This document shows, one piece after another, positions 34,758-46,916 of a DNA stretch of 64,000 nt (the stretch's first letter is position 1; every line of letters starts with the position of its first letter). This DNA comes from Pseudisothecium myosuroides (taxonomy: Eukaryota; Streptophyta; Bryopsida; Hypnales; Lembophyllaceae). The position numbers were made by a program, and so were the translations under genes. Where the stretch lies: assembly GCA_951799445.1 (NCBI GenBank), contig OX637288.1, forward strand, positions 9,364,501-9,428,500. Reading direction: 5' to 3'. The notes under the pieces were generated by a model. It saw nothing but the letters and a program-made list of their open reading frames with translations. It ran no database searches and was not told where the DNA came from.

Positions 34758-35689
34758 TTAACCCCTAAAGGACCAACATGCCTTTTTTGGCAACATAAAA
34801 ATTTTGGGCAGGTACTTGTGACTAGAGATTTGCATATTTGGGGCTGAAATTTTTATAGAAGGTGGGGACGAGGAATATCTTTCATGTGCACCAAATTTAA
34901 TGACACTTGGAAATACAAGTCAAAAGTTATGGCCAAAAATGTTGTTTGTTGGTCAACTCAGGCAGTCCGGGCAGATCAGAAAAAATCACTTTTTTCAAAA
35001 ATAAAAATTTGAAATTTGTTTATTAGATTTATCTATATCCGGAAAGCTTTGAATCATTCCATTTTGATCAATGAGTCAAACGTTATGAGGTTTTTTAGTT
35101 TGCGGGCAGTTATGGATTGTCTACTCTAAAATAAACTTTGAAGTCGTTTATTTCACTCAATTTTCAATATTTTTCAAAAAAAATAAAATTATAGGATGTA
35201 GATTGTTTATTATAACATTGCAACCATTGGGATTGGCATTTTTCAATTCCATAATTAACTTCTTAACAATTTAGTGTTTTGAACCATTCTCTGCTTCTTT
35301 CTACTTACTATTTTTTTCCTATATGTTGTACAATTCCAAATGATTTGAAAATTTTCAAGCATGTAGCCAACTTGCCTTGAAGAATGAATCCAAAGAAGAA
35401 CAACCATTTGGAAATTTTTTCATAATAATTTGACCTTGTAAAGTGCAGCTGCCCGGTTTTTCGCAGGGCCAAAAAAAGGACTTTTGCCACTTCCAACGCT
35501 AATATCTTGCAATCTACACAATGGAAATTTCTGAAATTTTTTCTTCATATTCACAAACCAGAGTACTACAATATCCTACGGTTACATGTGTCCAAAAATG
35601 ATATTTTTCAAAAATTTGGTACTTATACTAGAAATGGCAGTTTTGGAGCATTTTTGGTGATAACATAGTCAAGGAACTTTAGGGGTTAA
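34758..35689 (-). mobile_element. 932-bp TTAA-flanked element (A2), inverted relative to A1
   Basis: TTAA-CCCCTAAAGGACCAACATGCC at the left, GGAACTTTAGGGG-TTAA at the right; reverse complement of A1 over its length with scattered differences. Confidence 0.88.
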
Positions 35690-35733
35690 ATTGAAACAGT
35701 GGGTATGCATGGTTCTGGTATCCAAAGACAACA

Positions 35734-35987
35734 TAAGGTAGGAGGTCCATAAATCGCTCATTTAAGAGCTGAAATTAAATTTTGGAGAAGTGAAACTTCT
35801 TGAAATATTTTTCAGAAAATTTTCTTTAAAAGACAAGTGGCATCTAACCAAACCATTTCATATTTTTTTAGAGCTTTGTGGAATTAGTTATGAAATTTTG
35901 AAGTTGAATTGGCATAGGTACAAATAGTGAACACTTGAAGAGGTGGGAGATTATAGAGCTCGAGTGCTTTTAGAACCTCCTACCTTA
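35734..35987. mobile_element. 254-bp TA-flanked MITE (T2)
   Basis: Ends AGGTAGGAGGTCC and GAACCTCCTACCT, flanked by TA. Its core (GCATCTAACC...TTTCATATTTTTTTAGAG...GTGGAATTAGTTA) is shared with T5, T8 and T9. Confidence 0.85.
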
Positions 35988-36132
35988 ATCAATATTTGCA
36001 CTGAAAATTCCAAATTTGAGATTTTGTGCTCAACCAAATGAAAAGCTACTGCACATGTGTTTTTGATGGGCAAAATATTATTTCTTAGATCAAAGCTAGT
36101 AATCAATGTTGCTCGGCAAATATTAGATCCTA

Positions 36133-37065
36133 TTTACCCCTAAAGTCCCATGGCTCTTTTTTCATCAAAAGTCACTCAAAACTACCATTTATAATCCAAA
36201 GAGCAAAAAGCTATAATTTTCTTTGTCATATCTTATTGTAGGATCTTGTACTAGACTAGTGTAAGAATGTGTAGGAAATTTTTCAAAAACTTTAACTGTC
36301 TAGATTGCAAGATATTTAAATTTAAAGTGAAAAAAATAAAAATAAATTGCACCTTGGTCAACTAGAGTTTTTGGCTTTGAATATTCTTAACTCAAAAGTT
36401 TTTGCACTAATGATTTTAAATTTCTAATTTTTTATGTTGAAGAATTTAGTTGAGAGTCTAGATTTAAAAAATCATTAAAAAAAAACACTTAATTTTTACT
36501 CATTAAAAAATTATTAAGTAGAAGTAGGCTCAAGATTGAAGGAAAAACTAAACCGTTAATAGCTCGAAGATAGAATTAAAACACACGATTTTCAATAGTG
36601 AGATTGTTCTAACAAGAGATCTTAACCTTATGAAACTTTTTTTTGAAAAATTGTAAAAATTGAGTTTAAAAATGAATCCTACAAGTTATTTTTTTAAAAA
36701 GATGCTTTGATTGCCTCTAAAACAAGACCGTCTATAATTTTCACATAACAAATCCAAATGGAATGAATCAAAGCTTCCTATGTAGATGAAAATACAATAT
36801 ATGAGAAAATAATTGATTTTTTTTTAATTTTAAGTTTTTGAGGGTCTTTTTTTTTGCCCATTGAACTAAAATTTGTGCTTATTGTGCCATAACTTTTGCT
36901 CCAAGGCACCAATTGAAATAAAAATTACACAGACTTCCAGAAAGCTAATATGTTTTTTCTATCTTCAAAAAAAGTTTCAAAAAATCCCGATAAATTTTGA
37001 GATCAGAGGAGCTTGTCCAAAATCTATTTTGTCCCCCGAAGGGCTAATATGACTTTAAGGGTTAA
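36133..37065 (-). mobile_element. 933-bp TTAA-flanked element (B2)
   Basis: Left target reads TTTA (one change), followed by CCCCTAAAGTCCC; right end GACTTTAAGGG-TTAA. Sequence is the B1 type in inverse orientation (its CCCCCGAAGGGCTAATATGA block mirrors B1's left end). Confidence 0.75.
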
Positions 37066-37435
37066 GACGAGGAGCTAATGAGCTACTTGTTAATTTTAAG
37101 ATTTCTTTCCTATTTGGGGGTCTAATCATGCAAGTAATAATTTTTTCAAAAGCTACAAACAATGCTCTCTTTACTCATATTCCAACTCTAAGGATTCTGA
37201 TAGCAGTAACTGGCTGGCGTTTTTTTATGATGTCAGCAACTGAAGGTTTTTCTAGTGTACTAACACTGAATTACATTGTTTGATAGCCAGCTGTTTTTCT
37301 TCCCTATAGGCACATGTAATATGGACCATAGGTTCTTATAGGAACTCAAAGTTACCATTGTATACACCTTTGTAATCGAATATGGCCTCTTGTGATGGTC
37401 TTTGCATTAGAATGTAGAGAGTCATGTTTAAATAA

Positions 37436-37576
37436 TAAGGTAGTCTACTCTTAAAGCAACCATTTAAGCCTACCTAACTCATCATTGACGGTCATAGAAA
37501 TTACAAGTAACATATCACTCTTTTTTAGATAGGGGTTGCATTTAAAATATGGTCGCTTTTAGAGCATACTATCTTA
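37436..37576. mobile_element. 141-bp TA-flanked MITE (T3)
   Basis: Left end TA-AGGTAGTCTACTCTTAAA; right end TTTAGAGCATACTATCT-TA with one terminal mismatch. Confidence 0.65.
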
Positions 37577-37764
37577 GTCAAGCTGAGGTGCATCCACTTG
37601 GATCAAAATACATGACAAATGCGCTACAAACAACAATGACGATGACAAATTGTAGAAGGTATTCTTGATTGTCATCTTAGAAGCAATCCTATTCTAGAGG
37701 TTGGAGTGTACATAATTCTCACCAAGATAAAAACTTTCATCTTTTTAGATGTCATAAGGTAAGG

Positions 37765-37973
37765 TAAGGTAGAGGCACTCAATGGCGTCCTTGTATCCAA
37801 TGGCGTCTTTTTCTAGGAAAGGGCATCATTCTAAAATGCAATTCTAGGTGGACCACATATGACTTATTATTTCAGTCAAAAAATAATAAGGTATGTTTGG
37901 TATGTCTACATTTAGGTTCTGAATGATACCCCTTCCTAGAAAGCTAGGGACGCTTTAGGGTGCATGTACCTTA
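37765..37973. mobile_element. 209-bp TA-flanked MITE (T10)
   Basis: Preceded by three AAGGT units. Left end TA-AGGTAGAGGCACTC...GGCGTCC, right end GGGACGCTTTAGGGTGCATGTACCT-TA; the termini pair imperfectly. Confidence 0.5.
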
Positions 37974-38879
37974 GTTGTGTATTTAGACCTTACACAAGTC
38001 AGGCCTTCAAGACAGACTCAGGCCCCTATGAACACTAGATAGTCTTTTTTTGCATGTTGGTATTTGGAGGATTCTACAATTCAAATGGTCCAAACATTTC
38101 CCGACATTGACTTGAGCACTTTCATTTAATGATTTGATACAAATACAATTCATTTGTTTAACAACTTATCACTTTCATGTGTACCCACCAATACAAATTG
38201 CTACTGATTGGCATGTGGGCTTCTAACTTAAATTAGAAACCTATTGTGTAAACAAAGATCGTAGCAATAATAGAGCGAGTGCCACAACCAACATCAAATA
38301 TGCAATTAAAAACTAACTAGGGTTGCATAACAAATACACCCTTGTTAAATCAAGGAGCTCTCTCCACCTGAACACTCAAACTCCAAGATGGATGAATTTC
38401 AAAATTTAGATGAAACTCATCCAAAATTAAGGAGAACTTCCACAAGAACAAGAGTCCATCTAACACTATAATTCAATGTAGAGTGGCCCGGGATGTCACT
38501 TCATGTGACAAACCATTTCTTTCGTCACTAAGTTACTTCAGTGTAGTTGTAGATAAGGCCCATTTTACTGTCTCTACTCCACCATTTGGCCTGCAACACC
38601 AAAGCAAATAAGTCACACGAATTGTCAAACTAGAAATTGTATACTTAGAATGTGCTACTTAATTGAATGAAAATGATTGGATAAAAAATCTAGAAAGATA
38701 AAAATTAGTTCTTTTGTTTATGTGAACCATTAATATGAATGTTACATAGGTAGAAACCCATAAAGGTAGTGCCTAATTCAAAATTTAGACTACCAAGTAG
38801 AGTAGTAAAGTCACCTTGTCAAGTAATTGAAAATAAGAAGAAGAAAAAGGATTGAGTTCAAACCTAGTTGCATGCATTG
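37974..38879. other. Gene-free stretch
   Basis: Nothing recognisable. AT-rich. Confidence 0.4.
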
Positions 38880-39294
38880 TCCACATGGCCCTTGGGAATT
38901 GATAAGCTTGATAGAAGTTAATTCCTCCTTCACATTAAAGTGCAACCAAAAATTAAAAAAATGCATGATACATTGAAGGAATACATGAAGTAATTGATAC
39001 ATAAATACAATAATTCTTGTTAGTAGTACCTAAAATATAAAACATACCTCCAAGCCATGCAAAAGGCTTTGTAGTAATCTCGGTGCTCTTTGTGGTCTCT
39101 AAAGTCTTTTGGAACATTGAAGTGTGTCATAAGCATTGGTGCCAATGTATGTCCGGCACACACTTCTTTACCTTCCTTGAATTTTGCTTCGAAGACTGCC
39201 TTTAAGGGTAGACCTTCTTTGCTTGGGAAGGTAAGAATGGCCTCCATTTGACTTGGTGTAAAATACCCCTCAAACATATAAAACATTTGAGACC
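38880..39294 (-). CDS. Fragment of a gene of unknown function, paralogue of the gene at 41292-42916
   Basis: The best exon is 39294-39048 (acceptor TTTAG, donor GAG|GTATG). It reads GSQMFYMFEGYFTPSQMEAI, LTFPSKEGLPLKAVFEAKFK and CAGHTLAPMLMTHFNVPKDF, matching the 41292-42916 protein at FYM..YFTP.Q...L.F...G, and at C..H.LAP....HF. A further stretch near 38970-38880 (KEELTSIKLINSQGPCGQC) may be the next exon, but I could not join it in phase. No start codon is visible upstream to 39,340. It may be a diverged gene or a pseudogene. No family is recognised. Confidence 0.45.
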
Positions 39295-39339
39295 CTAAAT
39301 GAGTGTAGTATATTTTTCGGAATCTAATCTTATTCAACT

Positions 39340-41291
39340 AAATCCGAGTTCGAACACCAGGGAATGATCTATATAAGGCTAGCGTAATGTGTTTAAAGGT
39401 CACAATGTATAAACGTGCAAAATTTAGAGTCTTATTTATCCTTAATCCCGCTAAAACCCAAGGTAACACTCAAGCTGTCCATTAGTAAATGCTATTGACG
39501 GATGTATGAAGTCTCAGTCCTGTCTAGTATACTATTGGCTCGTGACAATAGTTCTGGGACAATAGTTCAATGTGGACTGACTTGTAATGAATGCATGTGC
39601 AATGCAGGACTTATAGACTAAATAAATAATAGTATTATTATTCTTAGTATTTAGCAAAAGAATAAGAGTTAATGTTTTAGAATAACTCACAATGTGTCCG
39701 CACACACACAACAAAGGACAATATGGCCAAACACGTGCAAAATTAGTATGCTCTACCTACAATACACAAAATTCATACTTACAACATGTATATGCAATTT
39801 CCAATACAAACTCTAATAATATTGATGCAAAATAACATAATCAAAATTCTAAATCTAATCCCCAAACTAGGAGTACGGCCCAAGGGCCGTTCGAAAAAAT
39901 CTAAGCCTTATTTTAATTTGTTTTATCCGTCACTACCCTATGGTTGTGCAATACCCGGTTTATACCCGTACGGGACAAACGGATCTCAATCCGCGACCCA
40001 ACTCCGCCTCGACTAGTTTGCTTCGGCCGTTTGAGACATTCACAATTTATCTCACAATTTATCTCGCGATTTATCTCGCGATTTATCTCGCGATTTCATA
40101 ATCACACAAGATTCATGTTCCAATTTGATTTCGAATCGTTGATCGGCAATTCCAATTTCGATTCAATGGCACAGTTGGGCGATTCCAGAAGCGATTCAGC
40201 GCTGCCTCGGCAGAATTCGAATTGCTTGCACAATTACTCACTGATCAATTCCAATTCGTTAATTCAAGGGAACCAAGTTCAGTAATTTGCCCTTGCCTCC
40301 TTCCGATCACCAAATCCACCCTCAAACTCCTCACTCGCGGACTATCTGGATACCAAATCCCTAAACCAGTGTACAGTATGATTACACTTCCCCGAACCAC
40401 CAATCTCGTGAGCATATAAGGAACTCAATTGTGATTCGATTACCAAAGCTGAGCGTCGTCCTCCACTTCTAATTTCGCTCACTGCTGCCTCAGCTGATTA
40501 GCGCCGTGGCTGCCGAACTGGCTGTCGCAGCTCTCCCAAGTCGGAAGTTTTCTTTCGTCACCTTGTCTTCAATCCCGATTTGGAGTGCTTGTGCGCGTGA
40601 GCACTCCCACAATTTTGGCACCCGAATTATCGTCCCAGCCTTTCGATTTGGCTCGTAATTCCTTCTCCCCCACTCTGCTGCTGAGGCTGATCTTCACACT
40701 AATTCCACCGCAACTTCACACACCGCTAATCATCATCCTCTCCTCCAATTGCCAGATTATTTTTGCCAGATTATTGGTAAGACACAACCCAAAGAACAAA
40801 TTCACAAAACAGTCCAGCAAGTATCTAAAGTATAAATCCAGATTCAACACCGAGACTCAATTCTCAATACAACTGCACTATTTCTACAAACTCAATATAT
40901 ATTGCAATTACAAAGATTACACACACAAGGATGTTACAGCACTAAGAGAAATTCTACAATCTGCACTTTTTGGGAGGGAGAAAGAGAATGGGAGAGAAAG
41001 AAGAATAAAAGGCAAGAGGAGGGGGGGTGATTGGAAGCGACCAGCAGCTGCAACATTTCCAACACAACTCCCCAAATCTTCATTTTTGTTTTTGTTTTTT
41101 CTTTATCTCTTGTTTTCTTTATCTTTATCTTTTACTTTTATTTTGCATTTCCAATTAACTACTTACTTCAAGGTTTTTGAATCATTTCCACATTTGGAAG
41201 GTAAAATAAGTCTATTTTTAAACTAGATACTAGAAATAGAGTAGAATATATATATAAAGTTCACAAAAAAACAAAAAAGTAGCTCTAAAGA
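39340..41291. other. Gene-free stretch between the two paralogues
   Basis: 39,870-40,560 is less AT-rich and could be promoter or first-exon sequence of the fragment at 39,294, but no exon is supported. 40,960-41,150 is a purine-then-pyrimidine low-complexity tract. Confidence 0.35.
40041..40096. repeat. 12-bp tandem repeat
   Basis: About 4.7 copies: CACAATTTATCT twice, then CGCGATTTATCT twice and a partial copy. Confidence 0.9.
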
Positions 41292-42916
41292 TCAAAAAGT
41301 TAGACTACAATGAGCCTCAAGTCTACGCCGTGCATCTCCAACCCGCCCAAAATCTAGAAGATCATGGATACATACTTTGAGAAGCCTCAATAATGCTACA
41401 TCTAAGGTAGCAAGTTGTCTCTCGTAACTTCCTACCATCGCCTGTTGGGTGTCAATAATCCCAAAACGCTCTGATGCATCTAAAATACAAAACCCCCCAT
41501 TAATTAGTTCACTTTATCAACAAACAAGTAAAAATTAGTGATACATGTTTATAACAGTTTCAAAAGATTATAGTGATTGACTAGTCTATTGGATTTACTA
41601 TGTCAAGAAGCCACTCAATTGTTTATAGAACTTCTTCAAAATCTATAAACATTTTTTTCCAAACTAAGTCTTCAATACATAAGTTAGTCCAGTTGCAAAT
41701 TTCCACCTTGTTCCCGGGTACTTCACTATACCTTGTAATCCATCTATACATGCATCAATTTTTTTTTAATTGAGGGGACTATTTAGGTATTATTTAACAA
41801 TGGATGTACTCCTATTTTTTCTACTTTTACTTTTTGCCCATTTTCTTACACCCTATGATTGTTAAAACTAAAATTTGAGGAATTTAAACATGTTCCTATT
41901 GTAATTCAAAAAAAATTATGCAATTTTAGGGTTGATTAGTACAACATGTACATTTTAACTAGTGTTGAACACAATCTACACAAACAATACATATATATAG
42001 ACATTGTACATCAAACAATTCATCCAAATGAATCATATATATAATAGGAGAAAAAACTAGTAAACTGAAAATCCTAAAAATAATATTATATTATCTAAGC
42101 CTAACTTATGCAATGTATCCTTGAGAATCACCTACCACAAATCTGAGTTGGAGCAAATGAACAGATATCAACCTAAAATGAGACCATGTTCATTAATTTG
42201 TATATTTGCAGATAGAAACTCTTTATGCATTTTTTTCCTTCCTTTTTAGACTATTCCTTGGGTAGATTTACAAATTATGTACTATGAATTATTATTATGT
42301 ACTATATAATAGTCGTAATACAATATGCTTCAAAAAAGTGATACTATAAGTAACTTGAATATTTTTTAAATTATATTAGCTCCAACATTTAAAATGTACC
42401 CTATAGTAGGTCTCACGTGGTTTCTAAAGTAACCGCTAGTGAAGTACCCGGGCCCTTGTTCACAATCCTAAAATCGCTCCCCTACTTGCTTGCTTCAGGT
42501 TTCTGTTGTTTTAGGTTTGTATTGGTTCTGTCAATACGTCAAATCTTACCTAGGGCAAAGTGCTCTTGAAATATGGGAGCTAAGTCATGTGAGGTGCAAA
42601 GCTCATAGCGCGATGAGGAGCCCTCCTCCTTGCTTGTCTGTAGCTTGCGTGCTACTCGAGATTGCAAAGCTTCTTCAAGCGTCGTCACTCCATCGCGGCA
42701 CTTAAATGAGAGAAGCACTTGTGCTTGTTCGGGGGTGAAGTAGGCCGATGACATGTAGAACTCTGCGGTTGGCTCTTGTGAGAGACGAAGGTGGGCACGT
42801 TTGTTATTCTTGAAGGTCTTGAGGTCATGAACAAAATCCTTCAAGCTTTGGAAGAGACTGGAGTCTGCTTTCAAAGCTTTCAACCGATCAGCGTAAGCAA
42901 CATCCACATTCGCCAT
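41292..42916 (-). CDS. Two-exon gene of unknown function, 184 residues
   Basis: Exon 1 is 42916-42550 (ATG; donor TAG|GTAAG), exon 2 is 41479-41292 (acceptor TTTAG; TGA). The split codon G|AT joins in phase across a 1.07-kb AT-rich intron. The protein begins MANVDVAYADRLKALKADSS and contains SLKDFVHDLKTFKNNKRAHL, EFYMSSAYFTPEQAQVLLSF, a CTSHDLAPIFQEHF block, then a helical C-terminus (TQQAMVGSYERQLATLDVAL) ending CSLTF. No signal peptide or membrane segment. It has a diverged relative at 39294. I recognise no domain; a link with transposon-associated host genes is possible because both copies sit among MITEs. The open frames and matching phase make a real gene likely. Confidence 0.7.
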
Positions 42917-43484
42917 TGTCCAACAAAACCCTAATCCACCAATCCTAAACCTTAATCACCGCCACAAGGTGGGACAAAATTGAGCAAGAAAATAACAAAA
43001 TAAATATAAACCTAAATTAAATTTGGCTACTATCCACGGTTTTGTGATCCAAGGAGCAAGTAAACTATTGCCTCTATGTCTATGTAACAATCTCTCCACC
43101 AAATGATAAGAAAGGCAAAAACCAATATCAAACCTACCAATATTCTCGCACAAACCAAACAACAATGAGGTCACTTCATCAAGGGGGTTTCATTATATTT
43201 GAAGAAACAATCAAAAGCAAAAGATAAGAGGTCTCTCTATCTTCTATATACCTATATCTAAGTACTTTTGCATTAATGTAAAAGTAGACTAGCTTCCACT
43301 ATATTTTTAGAAACTCCTAAATTTAAGTGATTCAAAACTCCTGTTTAAGCAACTGTCATCTGATACTTGTTGTGAACATGTATCACTAACTTAGAGGTTC
43401 AGAATCCTGAGCAAGATGGGTGAAAGAAATTCAAGGTTTCATACTGATGGATATCACATGGTAGTTGTGATAAGTTAAGCTTAG
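42917..43484. other. 5' flank of the unknown gene
   Basis: Contains its likely promoter; no other feature seen. Confidence 0.4.
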
Positions 43485-43800
43485 TACACTAAAAAGGGTA
43501 TTTAGTGTTGGCAACACTATTTGCGAACCATGACACTAAATATCATTAAGCCTACTAAAGTAAGTAACATTAAATGTAATTTCTAACATTAAATATACTC
43601 TATGGTAAATCTGAAATCTGAAAATGTTTACATTTAGTGTTAGAACTTATTAAAGGAAGGTAGAAGGGAAGAGAAGGCGAAGGTGGCGCATTGAAGTTTA
43701 GCACTACACTAATCGTCCTAAAATTGACATTTAGTGTAGGATCAAGTAGGGTGGTAATTACACTAAATGTAATCCAACACTAAATACCCTTTTTAGTGTA
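43485..43800. mobile_element. 316-bp TA-flanked element with CACTA/TAGTG ends (K1)
   Basis: Termini CACTAAAAAGGGTATTTAGT / ACTAAATACCCTTTTTAGTG, each followed by TA. Internal copies of CACTAAAT and ATTTAGTG are scattered through it, like the subterminal transposase-binding repeats of En/Spm elements. No coding capacity. Confidence 0.85.
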
Positions 43801-43907
43801 CTGAATCTGGAGTCTAAGTGGGACCTTCAGGTCCAGGTCCTTGTGAACTAATTCAGGCTCTTTTTTACTGCATGTTGATTTCGATTTTCCGAGGATTTCT
43901 GTACAAC

Positions 43908-44320
43908 TAAGGTAGGAGGCTGTAAAACAGAGCGGGCATTCAGAATGGACCCTATAAATGGCTGTGAAATGGACATGAGTTGGTTCTGAAATTGACTTGT
44001 ATAGTCATTGAATGAATCAAGGCAACAAGCATTATTAATTGCAAGAGCCAATCATTCTCTTTGCTTTCCCCATTTTTATTTGAAATTGCAAGTGAATCGT
44101 TTATGAAAGACCTAGGGTCACAAATAGGGACCTATGACCCAACTCGTTTGAAAATTCATAAGTAATTCAAAAATGCTCGGAAAAATACAAAACCACTTGG
44201 GCTAGATTCCTCATCAATTTCTCTATGTCTGAAAAATGAGCTAAAAATATTCCCGTGCAAGGAAATACATGAAAAGGGGGACCAGCCCTTAGATGCTCCA
44301 TTTCTGAGCCTCCTACCTTA
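43908..44320. mobile_element. 413-bp TA-flanked MITE (T4)
   Basis: Left TA-AGGTAGGAGGCTGTAAAAC; right GAGCCTCCTACCT-TA. The left end is shared almost exactly with T8 at 60643. Confidence 0.85.
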
Positions 44321-44454
44321 CAACTCAATTTGTCTTCCATCTGCCAACTACAACTTGCGCACATTTACTGATTGTGTACTCAACAGTACAAACTGTCACT
44401 GTTGGGCATATGGGCTATTGGGCTTTTGAATTTGAGTTGAACTTAAAGTTAAGT

Positions 44455-44767
44455 TAAGGTAGTAAGAGTGTCACTTAAAGCGACCATTTAAGAGTTGATT
44501 GCCTTTCAAGGGAAGCTTATATTTCCTTGAAAAAATTATCAGTAAATTTTTGTAGGCAGAAAAATGGAATTGGCATCTAACCCAAGTTGTTTCATATTTT
44601 TTGGACCTTTGTGGAATTAGTTACGAATTTTTGAAGTTGCAATGTAGAGGTCATTAAAAGTGACCACTTCTTGAATTGTACATTGTTGGTACATTGAAGA
44701 TAGCAAAATGTGCCTATGTATCATGATCACTTTTAGAGCATGGGCACTTTTAGAGTAGATTACCTTA
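44455..44767. mobile_element. 313-bp TA-flanked MITE (T5)
   Basis: Left TA-AGGTAGTAAGAGTGTCACTT, right AGAGTAGATTACCT-TA. Carries the family core GGAATTGGCATCTAACCCAA near 44,566. Confidence 0.75.
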
Positions 44768-45133
44768 CTCATATTTGTGGCTTTGAGACCACTTTCGTTG
44801 AGAGAAACCATTTTGTGGCCACTCTAGACTTATAATTGTAGAAGAAGTTGAACATGGAAAATATTCTCAACAGAAAGTTGGTACTGATATTAGTCTCGTG
44901 GCTTGGTTTTTTGAGCAATACCATGTGGATAGTATTTCAGTGTACACTAGATTAAATATTTTACAAATAGTGTGACTTTGGTAAACTCAACAGCAAAATT
45001 TGTGTCAAAATTGTACTTGTATTATTTTTTGGTAAATAATGAAACTTTCTAGTTTTACTTATATTTCCTATACATGAATCAAATTAAAGTGCATGTAATT
45101 ACCTTATACGTTACTTCTATTTTAACTTTTACT
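44768..45133. other. Gene-free stretch
   Basis: Nothing recognisable. Confidence 0.4.
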
Positions 45134-45880
45134 TTAACCCCTAAAGTCCCATTGTCCCCTCAGGGAACAAAATGAATTTTGGACAACTCCTACGGTCTCA
45201 ATATTTGTCAATATTTTTTGAATTTTTTGTGAACATAGGAAAGCATATTAGCTTTCCAAAAATATAATTTTTATTTCAAGCGAAGCATGTGAGCAAAAGT
45301 TATGGCACAAAAGCCCAAACTTTTGTTTAGCGGGCAGAAAAAAACCCTCAAAAAAACTTAAAATAAAAAAAATTTTAATTTTATTTCATATAGATTATAT
45401 ATTTATCTACATGGAAAGCTTTGATTTATTCCATTTGGATTTGTTATATAAAAGTTAAAGACAATCTTTCTTTTCGAGCAATCAGAGCATCTTCTTGAAA
45501 AAATAACTTGTAGGATTCATTTTTGAACTCAATTTTTACAATTTATCAAAAAAAAATTCACAAGGTTAAGATTTCTTACTAGAACAATCTCACTGTTGAG
45601 ATTAGTGTGTTTCAATTCCATCTTAGAGCTATAAACAATTAAGATTTTCCTTCAATCTTGAACCTGTGTCTACTTAACAATTTTTTAATGAGTGAAAACT
45701 AAGTGTATGTTTTAAAAAAGTAAATTCCTAGACCCTCAATTCAATTCTTCATCATACAAAATTCAGAATAATTAGAGCAAAGATTTTAAGTTATAAAGGT
45801 TCAAAGCCAAAAAAATGTAGTTGAGCAAGGTACAAAAAAACTTGTTTCCTTTATTTTAAATCTCTAATCTCAGTTACATT
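45134..45880. mobile_element. Truncated TTAA-flanked element (B3)
   Basis: Starts TTAA-CCCCTAAAGTCCCATTG and follows the B1/B2 sequence (GGGAACAAAATG, GCATCTTCTTGAAAAA, GTAGGATTCATTTTTGAA). The right end is absent beyond ~45,880. Confidence 0.65.
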
Positions 45881-46087
45881 GTCATGACCTTCATAACATT
45901 TTTGAACTTCAAAAGAGGGGCCGCTTTGCATCCCATGAATCAAGATTCTTTTATTTGTAGAAAATCTTGATTAAATGCAAGCTTGCCTATGAGTTGTGGG
46001 CAACTCTAACTTGAATTATCAATAGTCTAGATGAAAGGGAATAAGACTTTGCATCAACAAAAACTACCCCAAGAAAGTTTGAGTAGC

Positions 46088-46361
46088 TAAGGTAGGTATC
46101 CTTAAACCGCCACTAATTGCTACTGTGCCTACTTACTACTATTAGACTGTTCAAATTCTTCTATATTCTTATTGGCAAGGGAAAGGAGGTTCCAACGCAC
46201 CAAAAAACGCAACATTTGGATAATGTATGCAAAAGTTATGAAGGAACAAAGTTTGGTTCTAAAAGCGTTTCTTTCACAGAGGTACATAACTGATTTTGGA
46301 AATGTACACACACTGAAGATGGCGCTTTAAGGTCAGTGGCGCATTAAGAATACCTACCTTA
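46088..46361. mobile_element. 274-bp TA-flanked MITE (T6)
   Basis: TA-AGGTAGGTATCCTTAAA at the left; GAATACCTACCT-TA at the right. Confidence 0.8.
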
Positions 46362-46454
46362 CATCTGATGCCTCAGATTATAATGTAATGCCCTCCCAGG
46401 CATGGGGGGATTATCCCTCCTCTGACAGGGATGGAATCCCCCCGTCAACAATGT

Positions 46455-46812
46455 TAAGGTAGCAACACCCATAACCGTTAGTATACCCATAATTGATAGT
46501 AGAGTTCCCTTAAAGTGTCTTCAAATGTACCTTGAAACCGTGCCCAATGCTTAATTGTGATTGGTGGGCTCTGATTTTTTTAGATTTTGGTGCTAAAATC
46601 AAGGCAGATTTAGTAGACTGTGGTTTAGGGTGCCCTAGGGAGTTGTACTTTGAAAATTCATAGAAAATAGATGCCTTATCCAAAAATTCTATTTTTTTTT
46701 TGAAAATTCATGATTTTCAGTTGCTAATACTAAAAAAATATCATTTCTACAAAAAGGTGTCTCCAATTATGCTGAATTGCTTATTTTGACGGTTATGGGT
46801 GTTGCTACCTTA
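46455..46812. mobile_element. 358-bp TA-flanked MITE (T7)
   Basis: Termini AGGTAGCAACACCCATAACC and its exact complement, each bounded by TA. Confidence 0.9.
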
Positions 46813-46916
46813 TGAATGTGAAAGTTATGGATTTTTGAGTTATTTTTGGATCTTAAATTATGGAAAACTACTTTTACTTCTATTTTGATGTGGCAACGGC
46901 ACACGGCATAGGGCAC

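Noticed and set aside
40041..40096. CRISPR-like array
   Set aside because: Contiguous 12-bp tandem repeats without spacers, in a eukaryotic genome.
40585..41226. 213-codon plus-strand open frame
   Set aside because: Starts at TTG, low-complexity Lys/Arg and Phe/Leu stretches from a purine-pyrimidine tract, and no recognisable motif.
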